A stretch of 64,000 bases of DNA. It comes from Saccharibacter floricola DSM 15669. Lineage in GTDB: Bacteria > Pseudomonadota > Alphaproteobacteria > Acetobacterales > Acetobacteraceae. How positions within the stretch are numbered: position 1 is the stretch's first letter; the number at the start of each line of letters is the position of its first letter. The stretch lies in assembly GCF_000378165.1 (NCBI RefSeq), contig NZ_KB899338.1, positions 55,961-119,960 on the forward strand, read 5' to 3'. Below the pieces are notes generated by a model. That model was not told the origin of the DNA, did not search any database, and was given only the letters and a program-made list of their open reading frames with translations. A program made the position numbers and the translations under genes. Positions 19,945 through 29,981 of this stretch are shown piece by piece.

Positions 19945-20889
19945 ATGGGAGAGTTCGACTTCATCGCGCGTTATTTCCGTCCATTGGCTGGAAAGGGCTC
20001 TTTTGAGCTTCGTAATGATGGAGCCGTTCTTTCACCTCCCGCTGGGGAAGAACTCGTTATCTCCAGTGATACCATGGTGGAAAATCTTCATTTCCTTCCA
20101 GATGATCCTGCGGACACAGTGGCTAAAAAGCTTTTGCGCTGCAATCTGTCGGATCTTGCGGCAATGGGCGCACGTCCTGCCGCGTATATGTTGAATGTGA
20201 GCGTTCCCTCTCGTTCTCATTATGGAGAAGCGTGGTTTGCTCTGTTTTCAAAAGGATTGGCAGAGGATCAGAAGAGGTATCGGCTTTCCTTGCTAGGCGG
20301 GGATACGACAGGCAGTACTGGCCCTTTAGTGTTGAGCTTAACAATTTTTGGTTATGCTCCTATTGGGCAGGCGTTGCGCCGCGATACAGCGCAGCTAGGC
20401 GACGAAATCTGGGTAACGGGCACCCTTGGTGATGCGGTCTTAGGGCTTTATGCTCGGAAAGGGAAACTAGAAGATTCAACGGGTGCTCTAGTGGAAGCTT
20501 ACCGCCTTCCGACCCCCCGTACGGGCCTCAAACTGCATGGCATCGTGAATGCTGCCTTAGATATTTCTGATGGGCTTTTACAAGATTGTGGTCATATAGC
20601 GCGTGAATCAGGTGTTGCTGTTGAGTTAGAAGCGGCTTCCATTCCTTTTTCTCGACCTGTGAAAGCGCATTTTCCGCAATGGCAGGAAGAGTGTTTTATT
20701 GGCGGGGATGATTACGAGCTTCTGATTACCTGCTCACCCACCCAGAGCTTGGCGTTAAAGAAGCAATGTGACCAAGCCCACATTCCTCTGACACGGATTG
20801 GCCATGTCGTAGAGGGCGTTGGGGTCAACATGCGCGATGAAAATGGCCATCTGATGCAATTCCCCCGCACCGGATGGCAGCATTTCTAA
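19945..20889 (+). CDS. thiL: Thiamine-monophosphate kinase ThiL
   Basis: ThiL phosphorylates thiamine monophosphate to the active diphosphate. The 314-residue protein starts MGEFDFIARYFRPLAG and has the DGAVL loop, the nucleotide site SDLAAMGARPAAYMLN, GGDTTGS, and DISDGLLQDCGHIA, all diagnostic. The ATG at 19945 has GGAG upstream; the open frame runs a little further 5' into nusB but that part is not ThiL. End of the operon. Confidence 0.95.
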   Translation: MGEFDFIARYFRPLAGKGSFELRNDGAVLSPPAGEELVISSDTMVENLHFLPDDPADTVAKKLLRCNLSDLAAMGARPAAYMLNVSVPSRSHYGEAWFALFSKGLAEDQKRYRLSLLGGDTTGSTGPLVLSLTIFGYAPIGQALRRDTAQLGDEIWVTGTLGDAVLGLYARKGKLEDSTGALVEAYRLPTPRTGLKLHGIVNAALDISDGLLQDCGHIARESGVAVELEAASIPFSRPVKAHFPQWQEECFIGGDDYELLITCSPTQSLALKKQCDQAHIPLTRIGHVVEGVGVNMRDENGHLMQFPRTGWQHF

Positions 20890-20894
20890 GGCCA

Positions 20895-22082
20895 TTAAGC
20901 CGTATTTTTTGGTGAAGACGATGTATTTTCGTCCTGTGTAACGACTTTCTCATAGATCCGATGTTTTTTATGGGGATTCGGAACAAGGGATTCTGCAAGG
21001 TTTCGCATGCCCGTATTGCTTTCCAAAATCCAACCAAGCTCAACCCATTTGTAAGGGAGGGTATGACGGCGCCTGAGAAGCTCTACAATAGCAAGCGAAG
21101 GAAGTAGAGCGCCCATCATCGTCCCACGGAGCTTGCGCGTTACCCCTAGCAAAATGACACGCGCAGAGTGGAAGCGGTGGAAAAGGAGGCGATAGGCAAA
21201 CTTCACCCATCCTGTGATGGAAGGGGATCCCCCGAGGTCGCTTGTGATATCATAAATATTGGGCAAGACCATTGCCATAGCGACAGGCTCGCCATTTTGG
21301 TCAATTTGTACGTAATGTTCAGGGCGCAGAAGAGGTTTAATCTGCGCAATCAGAGCCTGCATTTCGTAATCTTGCATAGGGACAAAGTTATATTGCTCCG
21401 ACCATGCATCATTATAAAGCTGCCGCAAAATTTCACCTTGCGAGACAATCTCTTTTTTAGAAAGAGACCTTACAGTGATGGCTTGGAGGCGTCCTTCTCC
21501 TGGCTTCAGATCGTTAGGAACTTTAAAACGCTTTTCCGTCTCATCTGTAAGCTCTAGCCTATAGCTAAAGAGGTCTTCCGTTTTATGATACCCTGCCTGA
21601 CGAATGAATGTATCAAGCTCGGGAGGGTGCCACGGCATAGCGATCATCGGTTCAGATGTTTGCCCTTCAATCATTGTTCCTGTTTCAGCGTTACCGCTCA
21701 ATGTTACAGGCCCTCTGATGCGGGTGATATGCTGTTTTTTTAACCAATCTTCGGCTGCTGTGAGCAATGCGTTAACAATCTCAGCTTCTGGAAGTGCGTC
21801 CAACGCTCCAAACTGTCCGATTCGTTCCTGCCATTGCTCAATAGCGCGATGATCCATGATGGCAGCGATTCTGCCAACTGGGGCATTGTTGCGCCAGGCA
21901 ATAAAATATTGAACATCCGCATGGCGGAACACGGCAGACTGACGGGGGTGCAGTAAACTTACCTGTTCCATATCAAATGGCGGAACAAACCCCGCCATTC
22001 CTTGGTAGAGTTGCCGAGGCAGTTTGATAAAACAGTTAAGTTCTCGCCGTGTATGAACAGGGCGAACATCGATATCAGCCAT
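20895..22082 (-). CDS. GNAT-like hypothetical protein
   Basis: A 395-residue soluble protein of a family common in Alphaproteobacteria and annotated as N-acetyltransferase-like or hypothetical. The opening VRPVHTRRELNCFIKLPRQLY and the blocks GRIAAIMDHRAIE and IRGPVTLSGNAETGTMIEG are typical. The C-terminal half has a second GNAT-like region (PVAMAMVLPNIYDI, WVELGWILESNTGMRNL). The acceptor is unknown. The start could be ATG 22082 (MADIDV) or 22109; neither has a strong ribosome binding site. Confidence 0.65.
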   Translation of the reverse strand: MADIDVRPVHTRRELNCFIKLPRQLYQGMAGFVPPFDMEQVSLLHPRQSAVFRHADVQYFIAWRNNAPVGRIAAIMDHRAIEQWQERIGQFGALDALPEAEIVNALLTAAEDWLKKQHITRIRGPVTLSGNAETGTMIEGQTSEPMIAMPWHPPELDTFIRQAGYHKTEDLFSYRLELTDETEKRFKVPNDLKPGEGRLQAITVRSLSKKEIVSQGEILRQLYNDAWSEQYNFVPMQDYEMQALIAQIKPLLRPEHYVQIDQNGEPVAMAMVLPNIYDITSDLGGSPSITGWVKFAYRLLFHRFHSARVILLGVTRKLRGTMMGALLPSLAIVELLRRRHTLPYKWVELGWILESNTGMRNLAESLVPNPHKKHRIYEKVVTQDENTSSSPKNTA

Positions 22083-22169
22083 ATGGGGTTTGGACACTTC
22101 GCATTGCATAAGGTTGGCTATACGCGTACAGGATCATTCAGACCAGAGGGTGAACAAGAAAGGATCTCC

Positions 22170-22976
22170 ATGCCTAAACAGGATCATGGTGCACCTCGCA
22201 AGGGATGGCACATTCTTATCACTGGCGCTTCAAGTGGTATTGGAGCGGCTTTAGCGCAGTATTATGCGCGTCCGGGTGTCCATCTATCGCTATGGGCACG
22301 GAACCAGGAACGGCTGGAGAAAACGGCGGAAGATGCACGCTCAAAAGGCGCTTCTGTTGAGACGCGTTCCATTGATTTAAGTGACGCAGAGGCTTCCCTG
22401 AAGGCTTTCGGTGAAACGGATGATCAGCATCCTGTTGATATCCTTATTTTATCTGCAGGAATGGCTGATATTCGTCCTGAGGGTGCGCTCGCCGAATCGG
22501 CCGATGTGGCTCTGAAAATGTCGATGGTTAACTTTGCGACACCTGTTGCTCTTGCGACTGAAGCTGCGAATCGTATGGCCAAACGACGTCAGGGACGGAT
22601 CGGATTAATGGGATCGGTCGCTTCATTCCATGACCTTCCGCTTGCAACAGTTTATAGCGGCTCTAAAGCTGGCATTGGGCGTTTTAGCACAGCTTTGCAT
22701 GCGGCCATGGTTCCTTATAACGTGAAGGTTACCTTAATTGCTCCCGGTTTTATTGACACACCGATGAGCCAGCGCCTGGAAGGGGATCAAGCTTTCCTTG
22801 TTCCTGTTGATAAGGCAGCTCGGAAAATTGCGCGTGCGATTAATGCGGGCAGAGCTGTTTTGGTGTTCCCATGGGCATTCCAGCTAACGCGTGCTTTAGA
22901 AGCTATTTTGCCACGTCCGATCGCCCATCGTATTCTGCGTGGATTAGAGATTATGCAGCACCCGTCATCTTCCTGA
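22170..22976 (+). CDS. Short-chain dehydrogenase/reductase
   Basis: A 268-residue classical SDR. Cofactor loop TGASSGIG at about residue 16, catalytic Ser/Tyr/Lys region with MGSVASF and YSGSKAG, then VTLIAPGFIDTPM. The substrate cannot be deduced. The start at ATG 22170 is set by AGAAAGGA; the open frame extends upstream through the start of the divergent gene at 22082 but without family similarity. A C-terminal hydrophobic stretch (VLVFPWAFQLTRALEAILP) suggests membrane association. Confidence 0.88.
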   Translation: MPKQDHGAPRKGWHILITGASSGIGAALAQYYARPGVHLSLWARNQERLEKTAEDARSKGASVETRSIDLSDAEASLKAFGETDDQHPVDILILSAGMADIRPEGALAESADVALKMSMVNFATPVALATEAANRMAKRRQGRIGLMGSVASFHDLPLATVYSGSKAGIGRFSTALHAAMVPYNVKVTLIAPGFIDTPMSQRLEGDQAFLVPVDKAARKIARAINAGRAVLVFPWAFQLTRALEAILPRPIAHRILRGLEIMQHPSSS

Positions 22977-23058
22977 GGAACGAAAACTGTGGAATGATGG
23001 CGTGCACGTTAATGTCGAAACTGCAGGTGCCACGATATAAGAGAGGACTGAACGCACC

Positions 23059-24027
23059 ATGAAAGAAATTGTTGCCGTTGATATTGGCGGAACTCATGCG
23101 CGCTTTGCGATTGCAAAAGTGGACGAGGGAAGAGTCGTTGAGCTTGGTGAAGCGACAACGTTAAAATGCGCTGAGCATGCCTCTCTCGCTTTAGCGTGGG
23201 AAGCGTTTGGTCGCGAAATTGGTAAACCAATTCCTCGTGAGGCGGGTATTGCAGTGGCTTGCCCTATCACAGGTGATATCCTCAAGATGACGAATAATCC
23301 GTGGATTATTCAACCATCTCAGCTGGGTAGCCGTTTGGGGTTGGATGATTTCACGCTTGTGAATGATTTCGGTGCAATTGGACATGCTGTGGCTCAGGTG
23401 GGGCCTGAGCATATGCAGCACCTCTGTGGGCCAGATACCCACCTGCCTACGGAAGGAACTGTCAGCATTGTCGGCCCGGGAACAGGGCTCGGTGTTGCAA
23501 ACCTCTTACGACGTGATGGGCAGTATTTTGTCATCGAGACAGAAGGGGGGCATATGGATTTCTCCCCGCTAGATGCTGTCGAAGATCGTATCTTAGCGGC
23601 ATTGAGAGATCGCTTCCGTCGTGTGTCAGTGGAGCGTATCGTTTCTGGGCCAGGGCTTACGAACCTGTATGAGGTGATTGGTGAGCTGCAAGATCGTCCC
23701 GTAGCATTGAAAGATAACCGAACCCTGTGGACGATGGCGATGGAAGGCACAGATACCATTGCTTCTGCCGCGTTAGAGCGTTTTTGCTTAAGTCTTGGTG
23801 CTGTTGCTGGTGATATTGCACTCGCTCATGGTGCACATGGCGTGGTGATTGCTGGTGGGCTTGGACAGCGTTTAGCGCATATTATCCCTCATTCTGGCTT
23901 TGCAGAACGTTTTGTTGCAAAAGGGCGTTTTGAAAATATGATGAGTGAGATGCCGGTGAAAATTATCACCCATCCACAGCCAGGTCTTTACGGTGCGGCA
24001 GCTTCTTACGCGAGTAAAAATAGCTAA
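23059..24027 (+). CDS. glk: Glucokinase
   Basis: ATP-dependent phosphorylation of glucose. The 322-residue protein belongs to the proteobacterial Glk family: VDIGGTHARFAI phosphate-binding start, VACPITGD, LVNDFGAIGHAV with the catalytic Asp, and IVGPGTGLGVANL, ETEGGHMDFSP. The start at 23059 has GAGAGGA upstream. It is the only obvious sugar kinase here and fits a sugar-rich habitat. Confidence 0.95.
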   Translation: MKEIVAVDIGGTHARFAIAKVDEGRVVELGEATTLKCAEHASLALAWEAFGREIGKPIPREAGIAVACPITGDILKMTNNPWIIQPSQLGSRLGLDDFTLVNDFGAIGHAVAQVGPEHMQHLCGPDTHLPTEGTVSIVGPGTGLGVANLLRRDGQYFVIETEGGHMDFSPLDAVEDRILAALRDRFRRVSVERIVSGPGLTNLYEVIGELQDRPVALKDNRTLWTMAMEGTDTIASAALERFCLSLGAVAGDIALAHGAHGVVIAGGLGQRLAHIIPHSGFAERFVAKGRFENMMSEMPVKIITHPQPGLYGAAASYASKNS

Positions 24028-24394
24028 TACCGAATAGACGACCTCATAAGCAATAAGGCGGGGGCTCTGCGATGTTCCTGCCTTATTGCAGGCCGAAGTT
24101 ACTGCCAGATAAGACCACCAAAGACCGCAGCATATTTACGAATGTGTGTCTGTCCTCTGTTGACCTTTGAACGTAGTCCTTGTTTCCAGCCAGAATGGGA
24201 TGATCATTTGTTCTTTAGATCGTATGCATAGGCTGTGGGTATTGGCACGTCAGTGGCAATGTTGCTCTCTGCGATAGCGAAGAACTGCTTTTGCTAACAG
24301 CAACTTGGCTCTTTATTGATACTTCGCTCGTTTTCTTCCTCATAGCGGAACCACATTTCGTCGAGAAAGGAGCTGCAAAAAACTAGGCAGCAAG
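24028..24394. other. Gene-free stretch with hairpin and degraded coding remnant
   Basis: A 10-bp perfect stem (GCAATAAGGC at 24050-24059, GCCTTATTGC at 24080-24089) lies just after glk and may help end its transcript, though no T-run follows. On the minus strand, about 24,200-24,385 translates into protein-like sequence interrupted by a stop (EMWFRYEEENERSINKEP, then QFFAIAESNIATDVP). That looks like a decayed gene I cannot identify. Confidence 0.4.
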
Positions 24395-25531
24395 CTATCT
24401 TTCTTTGATGAGGGCCATGTCATCTCGTAACTGGCGGATAGATAAATCTTCGGGAAGCCACGGAGAGCGATAGGCCACGTCATCTTTAATATCGTCAAAG
24501 ATTTTGGAAGCCTTTTCAACTTCTTGTGGGTCACTATGGCTGGGGGTTTCAATGGGTAAAAGATTGCTTCTCAAGAGGTAAAAGGCGTCCCCAGTTTGAT
24601 TCTTTCTTGGACGTCCTCCATATCCCATCCGGATAAAGCGTAATGTATGTTCGACATGCTCATGGCCATAACGCCCAAAACGCGGGTCTAAAAAGCCGAC
24701 ATAAGAGAGAGCTTCACGTGCAAATGCAGAACATTGACCCGATAAACTATAACTAATGACGGGGTCATGCCAAAAGCCTACACCGCCTTCATCAGCATGT
24801 TGGTGGGGGTGAGCGAGGTTAATATGCCCAAGTCTCAACGCTGCGAAAATCCAGTCGATTTCCCATGCGAATGAATCAGGGAACATATCGTCTTCTAATA
24901 TAATAATAACGTCACATTTTAGAATTTCTTTGAGGTAGAAAAGAATTCTATTCTTGTTCCAAGCAATACCTCTGTTGCGAAAATTTCCATACGATATGTC
25001 TGAAAAATCCCTTAAAATAGAACATGTTGTATCGTTTGAGCCATCATTCGAAACGAAAAGGTTAAATGGTAGCGATGTATTCTTTTTCACCTGTTCAATA
25101 ACGTGAGGAAGTGTTCCTGATCGATTATAAGTGGGGATTCCAATACCAATCTTGAGCTGATGGAGAGGCGTGGAGGCTACATGAGACCATGTTTCCCCGA
25201 AAGTAAGAATGGGAGTGTGGTTTTCTTCTTTATCGTCAAATCGCAGCGAGATAAGGCCAATATCTTTGGGGGCGATGTCTTTGGGGAAAGGCGTTATAAT
25301 TTCAAAACGTACTGAGCTGTATTGAGTACCATAGATGTTTTCAATGTCCGGGCTTGAGCGCCGCCAATGTTCTTCAGGGATAGATATCGTTTGGTGATTG
25401 GGGAAAACGACCGTTAGCTGTGTGGTGTCTCTACATTGTAAAGACCAGCCATCAATGTGGATGTCGTTGCCCATAACGGTAACTCGGTCAATATAGCGTG
25501 CCGTTATGTTGCTGTGCACAATAGACTCCAA
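24395..25531 (-). CDS. Family 2-like glycosyltransferase
   Basis: A 378-residue protein. Residues 1-125 are a beta-rich N-terminal region of unknown type. From about residue 127 there is a GT-A fold: IGIGIPTYNRSGTLPHVIEQ, LFVSNDGSNDTT, and the metal-binding DxD region DVIIILEDDMFPD. It probably adds a sugar to a cell-surface polymer. More AT-rich than its neighbours and isolated, so possibly acquired. The first start is TTG at 25531 without a good ribosome binding site; ATG at 25474 is an alternative. Confidence 0.75.
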   Translation of the reverse strand: MESIVHSNITARYIDRVTVMGNDIHIDGWSLQCRDTTQLTVVFPNHQTISIPEEHWRRSSPDIENIYGTQYSSVRFEIITPFPKDIAPKDIGLISLRFDDKEENHTPILTFGETWSHVASTPLHQLKIGIGIPTYNRSGTLPHVIEQVKKNTSLPFNLFVSNDGSNDTTCSILRDFSDISYGNFRNRGIAWNKNRILFYLKEILKCDVIIILEDDMFPDSFAWEIDWIFAALRLGHINLAHPHQHADEGGVGFWHDPVISYSLSGQCSAFAREALSYVGFLDPRFGRYGHEHVEHTLRFIRMGYGGRPRKNQTGDAFYLLRSNLLPIETPSHSDPQEVEKASKIFDDIKDDVAYRSPWLPEDLSIRQLRDDMALIKER

Positions 25532-25674
25532 AAGGTGATCACCTATCTGTTTAGGGCGAAGGATAGGGGAAAAAAACGTTATCAGAAAGGTGAATATTCA
25601 TTTTTATCCTCCTCTTATAACTCCATTCTTTTCTTCCTATGTAACCAAGGTTGTTAGATAGAAAGGTAAGATAA

Positions 25675-26058
25675 ATGTTTAGTCATGTTGTGGTTGGCTC
25701 GAACGATCTTGAGGTGTCGAAATCTTTTTATGATGCTCTTTTTGAGGTTCTTGGAGCATCATCATTGCCATCAGACACGGGGAAGCGTCTTATCTATCAA
25801 AAAGACCAAATGCTCTTCTTCGTGACACTGCCTATCGATGGCGAAAAAGCCACATGCGCCAATGGTGGCACAGTTGGGTTTGCTCTTTCATCACCCGATC
25901 AGGTTGTTAAATGGCAAGAAGCAGGAATAGCGCATGGTGGCACTGCGATAGAAGATCCAGCGGGGATACGCGTCGTTATGGGAATGAGGCTTTTCCTTGC
26001 CTATTTACGCGATCCAGATGGCAATAAGCTCTGTGCTTTTCATAAGATGGCGGACTGA
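25675..26058 (+). CDS. VOC/glyoxalase-family protein
   Basis: A 127-residue single-domain vicinal-oxygen-chelate protein: HVVVGSNDLEVSKSFYDALF at the N-terminus and YLRDPDGNKLCAFHK at the C-terminus. His4 and the Glu/Cys end region may bind metal. Such proteins include glyoxalases and dioxygenases; the substrate is unknown. ATG 25675 has AGAAAGG 9 bases upstream. Confidence 0.85.
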   Translation: MFSHVVVGSNDLEVSKSFYDALFEVLGASSLPSDTGKRLIYQKDQMLFFVTLPIDGEKATCANGGTVGFALSSPDQVVKWQEAGIAHGGTAIEDPAGIRVVMGMRLFLAYLRDPDGNKLCAFHKMAD

Positions 26059-26074
26059 GACACGACCATAATAA

Positions 26075-26103
26075 GCAGCAGGGGCATTTTATGCCTCTGT
26101 TGC
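26075..26103 (+). terminator. Hairpin after VOC gene
   Basis: Imperfect stem GCAGCAGGGGCAT / ATGCCTCTGTTGC with a TTT loop, 17 bp after the stop. It lacks a T-run directly behind. The remaining leader up to the GFOR gene (26,104-26,354) shows no gene; it should hold the GFOR promoter. Confidence 0.45.
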
Positions 26104-26354
26104 ATATCAGGCCTGAAGAAAGGGCGAAGAGCTTTTTTTAATAAAATAGGACAGGGAAACCGTCATTTTCTTGAAGTTCACGATACCGTGATCTCTAGAA
26201 GTAACATTTAAAGGCATTTCCTGTCTTGATATTCGGATTTAGTTATCAATAAAATAAATTTAATTTGATGCGGGGTTAGGAGCTCCCTCAATGCCGCATC
26301 GTGCATGATTCTTCGTATGGTATGAAGAAACATTGAGTGAAAGGATGTCGTATC

Positions 26355-27605
26355 GTGAACGCTCGCTCACCTAAAGATGCTCCCAAAAATGCTACTCGCC
26401 GTGGGGTTGTAGGTGCCCTTGGTGCTTCCCTCCTAGCTGGGAGCGCCACCAAAGCTATGGCTCAACCATCTATGGGCTTTGCTCCTCCTCCATCCGGGCT
26501 AGGTGGGCGTCCTTTCCCGAATCTCCTACGTCCTCTTGCGAATGGCCCTCGTAAGTTTGGCTATGCCGTAGTTGGGCTTGGTAAATATGCCATTAACCAG
26601 ATTCTGCCAGCATTTGCTGAGTGCCAGCATGCTCGTCTGACCGCTCTTGTTAGCGGAGATGCTACGAAGGCGCGTCGTATTGGTAAGCAATATGGCATCA
26701 GCGAGTCTAACCTGTACTCCTATAGCGATTTCGATAAAATTGCACAGAACCCTGATGTGGACGCTGTGTATATCATCCTGCCTAATGCTCTGCATGCAGA
26801 CTTTGCTGTACGCGCTTTCCGTGCTGGTAAGCACGTGATGTGTGAAAAGCCGATGGCAACCAGTGTTGAAGATTGTCAACGTATGATTGACGCTGGCAAG
26901 CGGGCAAATAAAGAGCTGATGATTGGCTATCGCTGTCACTTTGACCCAATCACCAATAAGGCTATTTCCTTGGCACGCAGTGGTGCTATTGGGAAGCCTC
27001 AGATCATCACCACGGACAATAATGACTTAGGGGCTGATACAACAGACCCAACGACTCATTGGCGTCTGACGCGTGCTCTGTCCGGCGGTGGTTCTTTGAT
27101 GGATCTCGGTATTTATGGTGTGAACGGTTCTCGTTACATGATGAATGATGATCCGATTGAAGTTCGGGCGATGATTGCACCAAATTCAAGCCCTGTTTTC
27201 AGTCAGGTTGAAGACATTATCACATGGCAGTTCCGCTATCGTTCCGGTGGGATTGCACATGGTAGCTCTTCCTTCACGACGTATTCGACAACCCGTTTCT
27301 GCTTGCAGGGTGATAAGGGCACATTGCTGATGGACCCTGCTACCAGCTATTGGAGCAACCGTGTCAGCCTGTGCAAATCTGGGGATATCGAGACATGGTC
27401 AACCCCGATGTTCACCATTGATGCTCTAAACCAGTTCTCCGCACAGCTTGACCACCTGCCGATCTCCATTGCGAAGGGCACACGCGTGCTGGCAACCGGT
27501 GAAGAAGGTATGCAGGATGTTCGCTTGCTGCAGTCTATCTATAAGGCTGCTCATACAGGGCGCGCTGTTGCGACAGATTGGTCTGATTGGCGTAAAACGA
27601 TCTAA
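26355..27605 (+). CDS. gfo: Glucose-fructose oxidoreductase (periplasmic, Tat-exported)
   Basis: GFOR couples oxidation of glucose to gluconolactone with reduction of fructose to sorbitol using tightly bound NADP. The sequence follows Zymomonas GFOR closely: FGYAVVGLGKYAINQILPAF, HVMCEKPMATSVEDCQRMID (catalytic Lys), MIGYRCHFDP, GGGSLMDLGIYGVNG, and the C-terminal GEEGMQDVRL. The twin-arginine leader is RRGVVGALGASLLAG followed by KAMAQ, so it acts in the periplasm. The GTG at 26355 sits 9 bases behind AAAGGA; an upstream in-frame GTG at 26337 has no such site. 416 residues. Confidence 0.92.
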   Translation: MNARSPKDAPKNATRRGVVGALGASLLAGSATKAMAQPSMGFAPPPSGLGGRPFPNLLRPLANGPRKFGYAVVGLGKYAINQILPAFAECQHARLTALVSGDATKARRIGKQYGISESNLYSYSDFDKIAQNPDVDAVYIILPNALHADFAVRAFRAGKHVMCEKPMATSVEDCQRMIDAGKRANKELMIGYRCHFDPITNKAISLARSGAIGKPQIITTDNNDLGADTTDPTTHWRLTRALSGGGSLMDLGIYGVNGSRYMMNDDPIEVRAMIAPNSSPVFSQVEDIITWQFRYRSGGIAHGSSSFTTYSTTRFCLQGDKGTLLMDPATSYWSNRVSLCKSGDIETWSTPMFTIDALNQFSAQLDHLPISIAKGTRVLATGEEGMQDVRLLQSIYKAAHTGRAVATDWSDWRKTI

Positions 27606-27631
27606 ACCATCATCTGGTGAGTATGTGGCGG

Positions 27632-27660
27632 ATACCCGGCTTTTGCCGGGTATTTGCTTT
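27632..27660 (+). terminator. Intrinsic terminator of the GFOR gene
   Basis: Perfect stem ATACCCGGC / GCCGGGTAT with a TTTT loop followed by TTGCTTTT. Confidence 0.88.
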
Positions 27661-27676
27661 TGTAGATGGTGTTGTC

Positions 27677-28141
27677 TTACGGGGCGGTGGCATCTAACCA
27701 AGCTTGTAAGGTGTAAGAGGCCGCCATTTTATCGACGACTTCGCTTCTGCGTTTGCGTGTCATATCAGCTTCGTTGATCAAAAAGCGGTTCACGGCGCTT
27801 GAAGAAAGTCGCTCATCCCAAAGGGAAGCAGGGAGCCCAAGGCGTTCAGCGATGGCTTGAGTCCAGTCAGAAGCAGCACGTGCAGCAGGGCCAAAAGATC
27901 CATCCAAAGAAATGGGTAGGCCAACGACAAGCGCGCCTACGTTATGTGTTTGGCATAATATGTTGATCTCCTTGGCATTATTCGCCATTTTCCCTCGTTT
28001 AATGGTCATGAGGGGTGAGGCAAGCATGAGGGAAATATCAGACAAGGCAATGCCAATTTGACGGCTTCCCGGGTCGATCCCCAACACAGTTTGGGACGAT
28101 TTAAGCTGAGCTCGAAGCTCATGTGGATTGAACAGCGACAT
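27677..28141 (-). CDS. ruvX: Holliday junction resolvase-like protein RuvX/YqgF
   Basis: A 154-residue RNase H-fold nuclease of the YqgF family, involved in 16S rRNA 5'-end processing and possibly DNA junctions. The catalytic Asp region is VLGIDPGSRQIGIALSD, followed by GLPISLDGSFGPAA and LWDERLSSSAVNRFL. Divergent from gatCAB, with a short promoter region (28,142-28,212) between them. Confidence 0.92.
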   Translation of the reverse strand: MSLFNPHELRAQLKSSQTVLGIDPGSRQIGIALSDISLMLASPLMTIKRGKMANNAKEINILCQTHNVGALVVGLPISLDGSFGPAARAASDWTQAIAERLGLPASLWDERLSSSAVNRFLINEADMTRKRRSEVVDKMAASYTLQAWLDATAP

Positions 28142-28212
28142 GTCTCGAGGTTATGATCCTATTTATGGCTGTAAGGCTACCCTGATCCTTCCACATTTTT
28201 TCAGGAAACAAC

Positions 28213-28500
28213 ATGTCGCTTGATGCGAAAAAAGTCGCGCGAATTGCCCGGCTGGCTCGAATTGGTCTCTCCGATGATGAGGTGCAAACCTATCAAAAGG
28301 ATATGGAGGGCATTATTGACTGGGTTGAACAACTCAATGAGGTGGACATCACTGATGTACCTCCTATGGTCGGAACGGGACTGGCAACAGCTCGTTTAAG
28401 GGATGATGTCGTCACAGATGGTGAGCGTCGTGATGATGTTCTCTCTAACGCGCCAGAGCGCGAAGGGCCTTTCTTTACCGTGCCGAAGGTGGTGGAATAA
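28213..28500 (+). CDS. gatC: Asp-tRNA(Asn)/Glu-tRNA(Gln) amidotransferase subunit GatC
   Basis: A 95-residue GatC, the small subunit that bridges GatA and GatB. Typical start [17 protein letters not shown] and the [20 protein letters not shown] belt. First gene of gatCAB, with a TAATG overlap into gatA. Presence of the full complex implies indirect synthesis of Gln- and/or Asn-tRNA. Confidence 0.95.
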   Translation: MSLDAKKVARIARLARIGLSDDEVQTYQKDMEGIIDWVEQLNEVDITDVPPMVGTGLATARLRDDVVTDGERRDDVLSNAPEREGPFFTVPKVVE

Positions 28501-29981
28501 TGGTGTTTGATTATACGCTCGCATCGGCGCGCGATGCTTTAAGAAAGCGCGAGATTTCGGCTGTTGAGCTTGTTAATGCTCATCTAGAGGCGATCGAACG
28601 TCTGGATGGTCGGCTCAACAGCTTCATTACACGGACACCTGACCAAGCACGTGAGGCTGCCAAAGCAGCTGATGAGCTTCTTGCTAAAGGTGAGGGTGGT
28701 GCGCTGTGTGGTATTCCACTGGGCATTAAAGACCTTTTTGCAACAGAAGGTGTTCGCACGACAGCAGCTAGTCATATTCTGGATAACTTTATTCCGCCTT
28801 ATGAGAGTACGGTTACAGCCAACTTAAAGCGTGATGGAGCTATTTCCCTCGGGAAGCTTAATCTCGATGAGTTTGCTATGGGTTCTACGAACCTAACGTC
28901 TGCTTTCGGTGGGGTCGAGAATCCGTGGAAGCGTCAGGGTTCTGATGCGCGCTTAGTGCCTGGTGGTTCTTCTGGTGGTTCTGCCGCCGCTGTAGCGGCT
29001 GGTCTGGTATTAGGTGCAACGGGAACCGATACAGGCGGCTCCATCCGTCAGCCAGCGTCTTTCTGCGGCATTGCAGGGGTTAAACCAACCTACGGTCGTT
29101 GTTCGCGCTTTGGAACGATTGCTTTTGCCAGCTCACTTGATCAAGCGGGGCCGATGGCTAAAAATCTTCGAGATTGCGCTATTATGCTCGAATCTATGGC
29201 TGGGTTTGATGCTAAGGATTCAACGAGCGTTGATAAAGCAGTGCCCAATTATGAGGCTGCGTTAGATCGTGGTGTGAAGGGTATGCGCGTTGGTATTCCT
29301 AAAGAATACCGCACGGATAATCTTCCTGAAGAAATTGCAGCTTTATGGGATCAAGGTATTGCTTGGCTAAAAGAGGCCGGTGCAGAGATTGTTGATGTCT
29401 CTCTTCCTCATACGAAATATGGTCTGCCAACATATTATATCGCTGCGCTGGCAGAAGCATCGTCAAATTTAGCCCGTTATGACGGTGTGCGCTACGGCGA
29501 ACGCGTTACAGGCCCTTCACTTGATGCCTTGTATGAAGCGACACGTGCTGCTGGTTTTGGTGATGAGGTGAAGCGCCGTATCCTGTTGGGCACACATGTG
29601 CTGTCTTCAGGTTATTACGATGCCTATTATCTCCGTGCTCAGAAGGTTCGTACGTTGCTGCAGCGTGACTTCCTACAGGCTTATGAGAAGGTAGACATGC
29701 TGCTTGCGCCAACGGCACCTTCCGGGGCTTTTGCATGGGATGAAAAACCAACAGATCCTGTGCAGGTCTATCTCAATGATGTCTTTACTGTACCCGCAAG
29801 TTTGGCGGGTGTTCCGGCGCTCTCTGTTCCTGCAGGGCTTGATAGTAAGGGCGTACCACTTGGGTTGCAGCTTATTGGCCGTTTCTTTGATGAAGAAACA
29901 TTGTTCGCAGCGGGTCATGTTCTTGAAAAAGCCGCGGCATTCTCCCATCGTCCCACCCTCCATGCAGGAGTGTCAGCATGA
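28500..29981 (+). CDS. gatA: Amidotransferase subunit GatA
   Basis: The 493-residue glutaminase subunit that releases ammonia from glutamine. The amidase signature is complete: the catalytic Lys in [12 protein letters not shown], then [16 protein letters not shown] with the Ser-cisSer-Lys triad residues, and [13 protein letters not shown]. It overlaps gatB by 4 bases (ATGA). Confidence 0.97.
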   Translation: MVFDYTLASARDALRKREISAVELVNAHLEAIERLDGRLNSFITRTPDQAREAAKAADELLAKGEGGALCGIPLGIKDLFATEGVRTTAASHILDNFIPPYESTVTANLKRDGAISLGKLNLDEFAMGSTNLTSAFGGVENPWKRQGSDARLVPGGSSGGSAAAVAAGLVLGATGTDTGGSIRQPASFCGIAGVKPTYGRCSRFGTIAFASSLDQAGPMAKNLRDCAIMLESMAGFDAKDSTSVDKAVPNYEAALDRGVKGMRVGIPKEYRTDNLPEEIAALWDQGIAWLKEAGAEIVDVSLPHTKYGLPTYYIAALAEASSNLARYDGVRYGERVTGPSLDALYEATRAAGFGDEVKRRILLGTHVLSSGYYDAYYLRAQKVRTLLQRDFLQAYEKVDMLLAPTAPSGAFAWDEKPTDPVQVYLNDVFTVPASLAGVPALSVPAGLDSKGVPLGLQLIGRFFDEETLFAAGHVLEKAAAFSHRPTLHAGVSA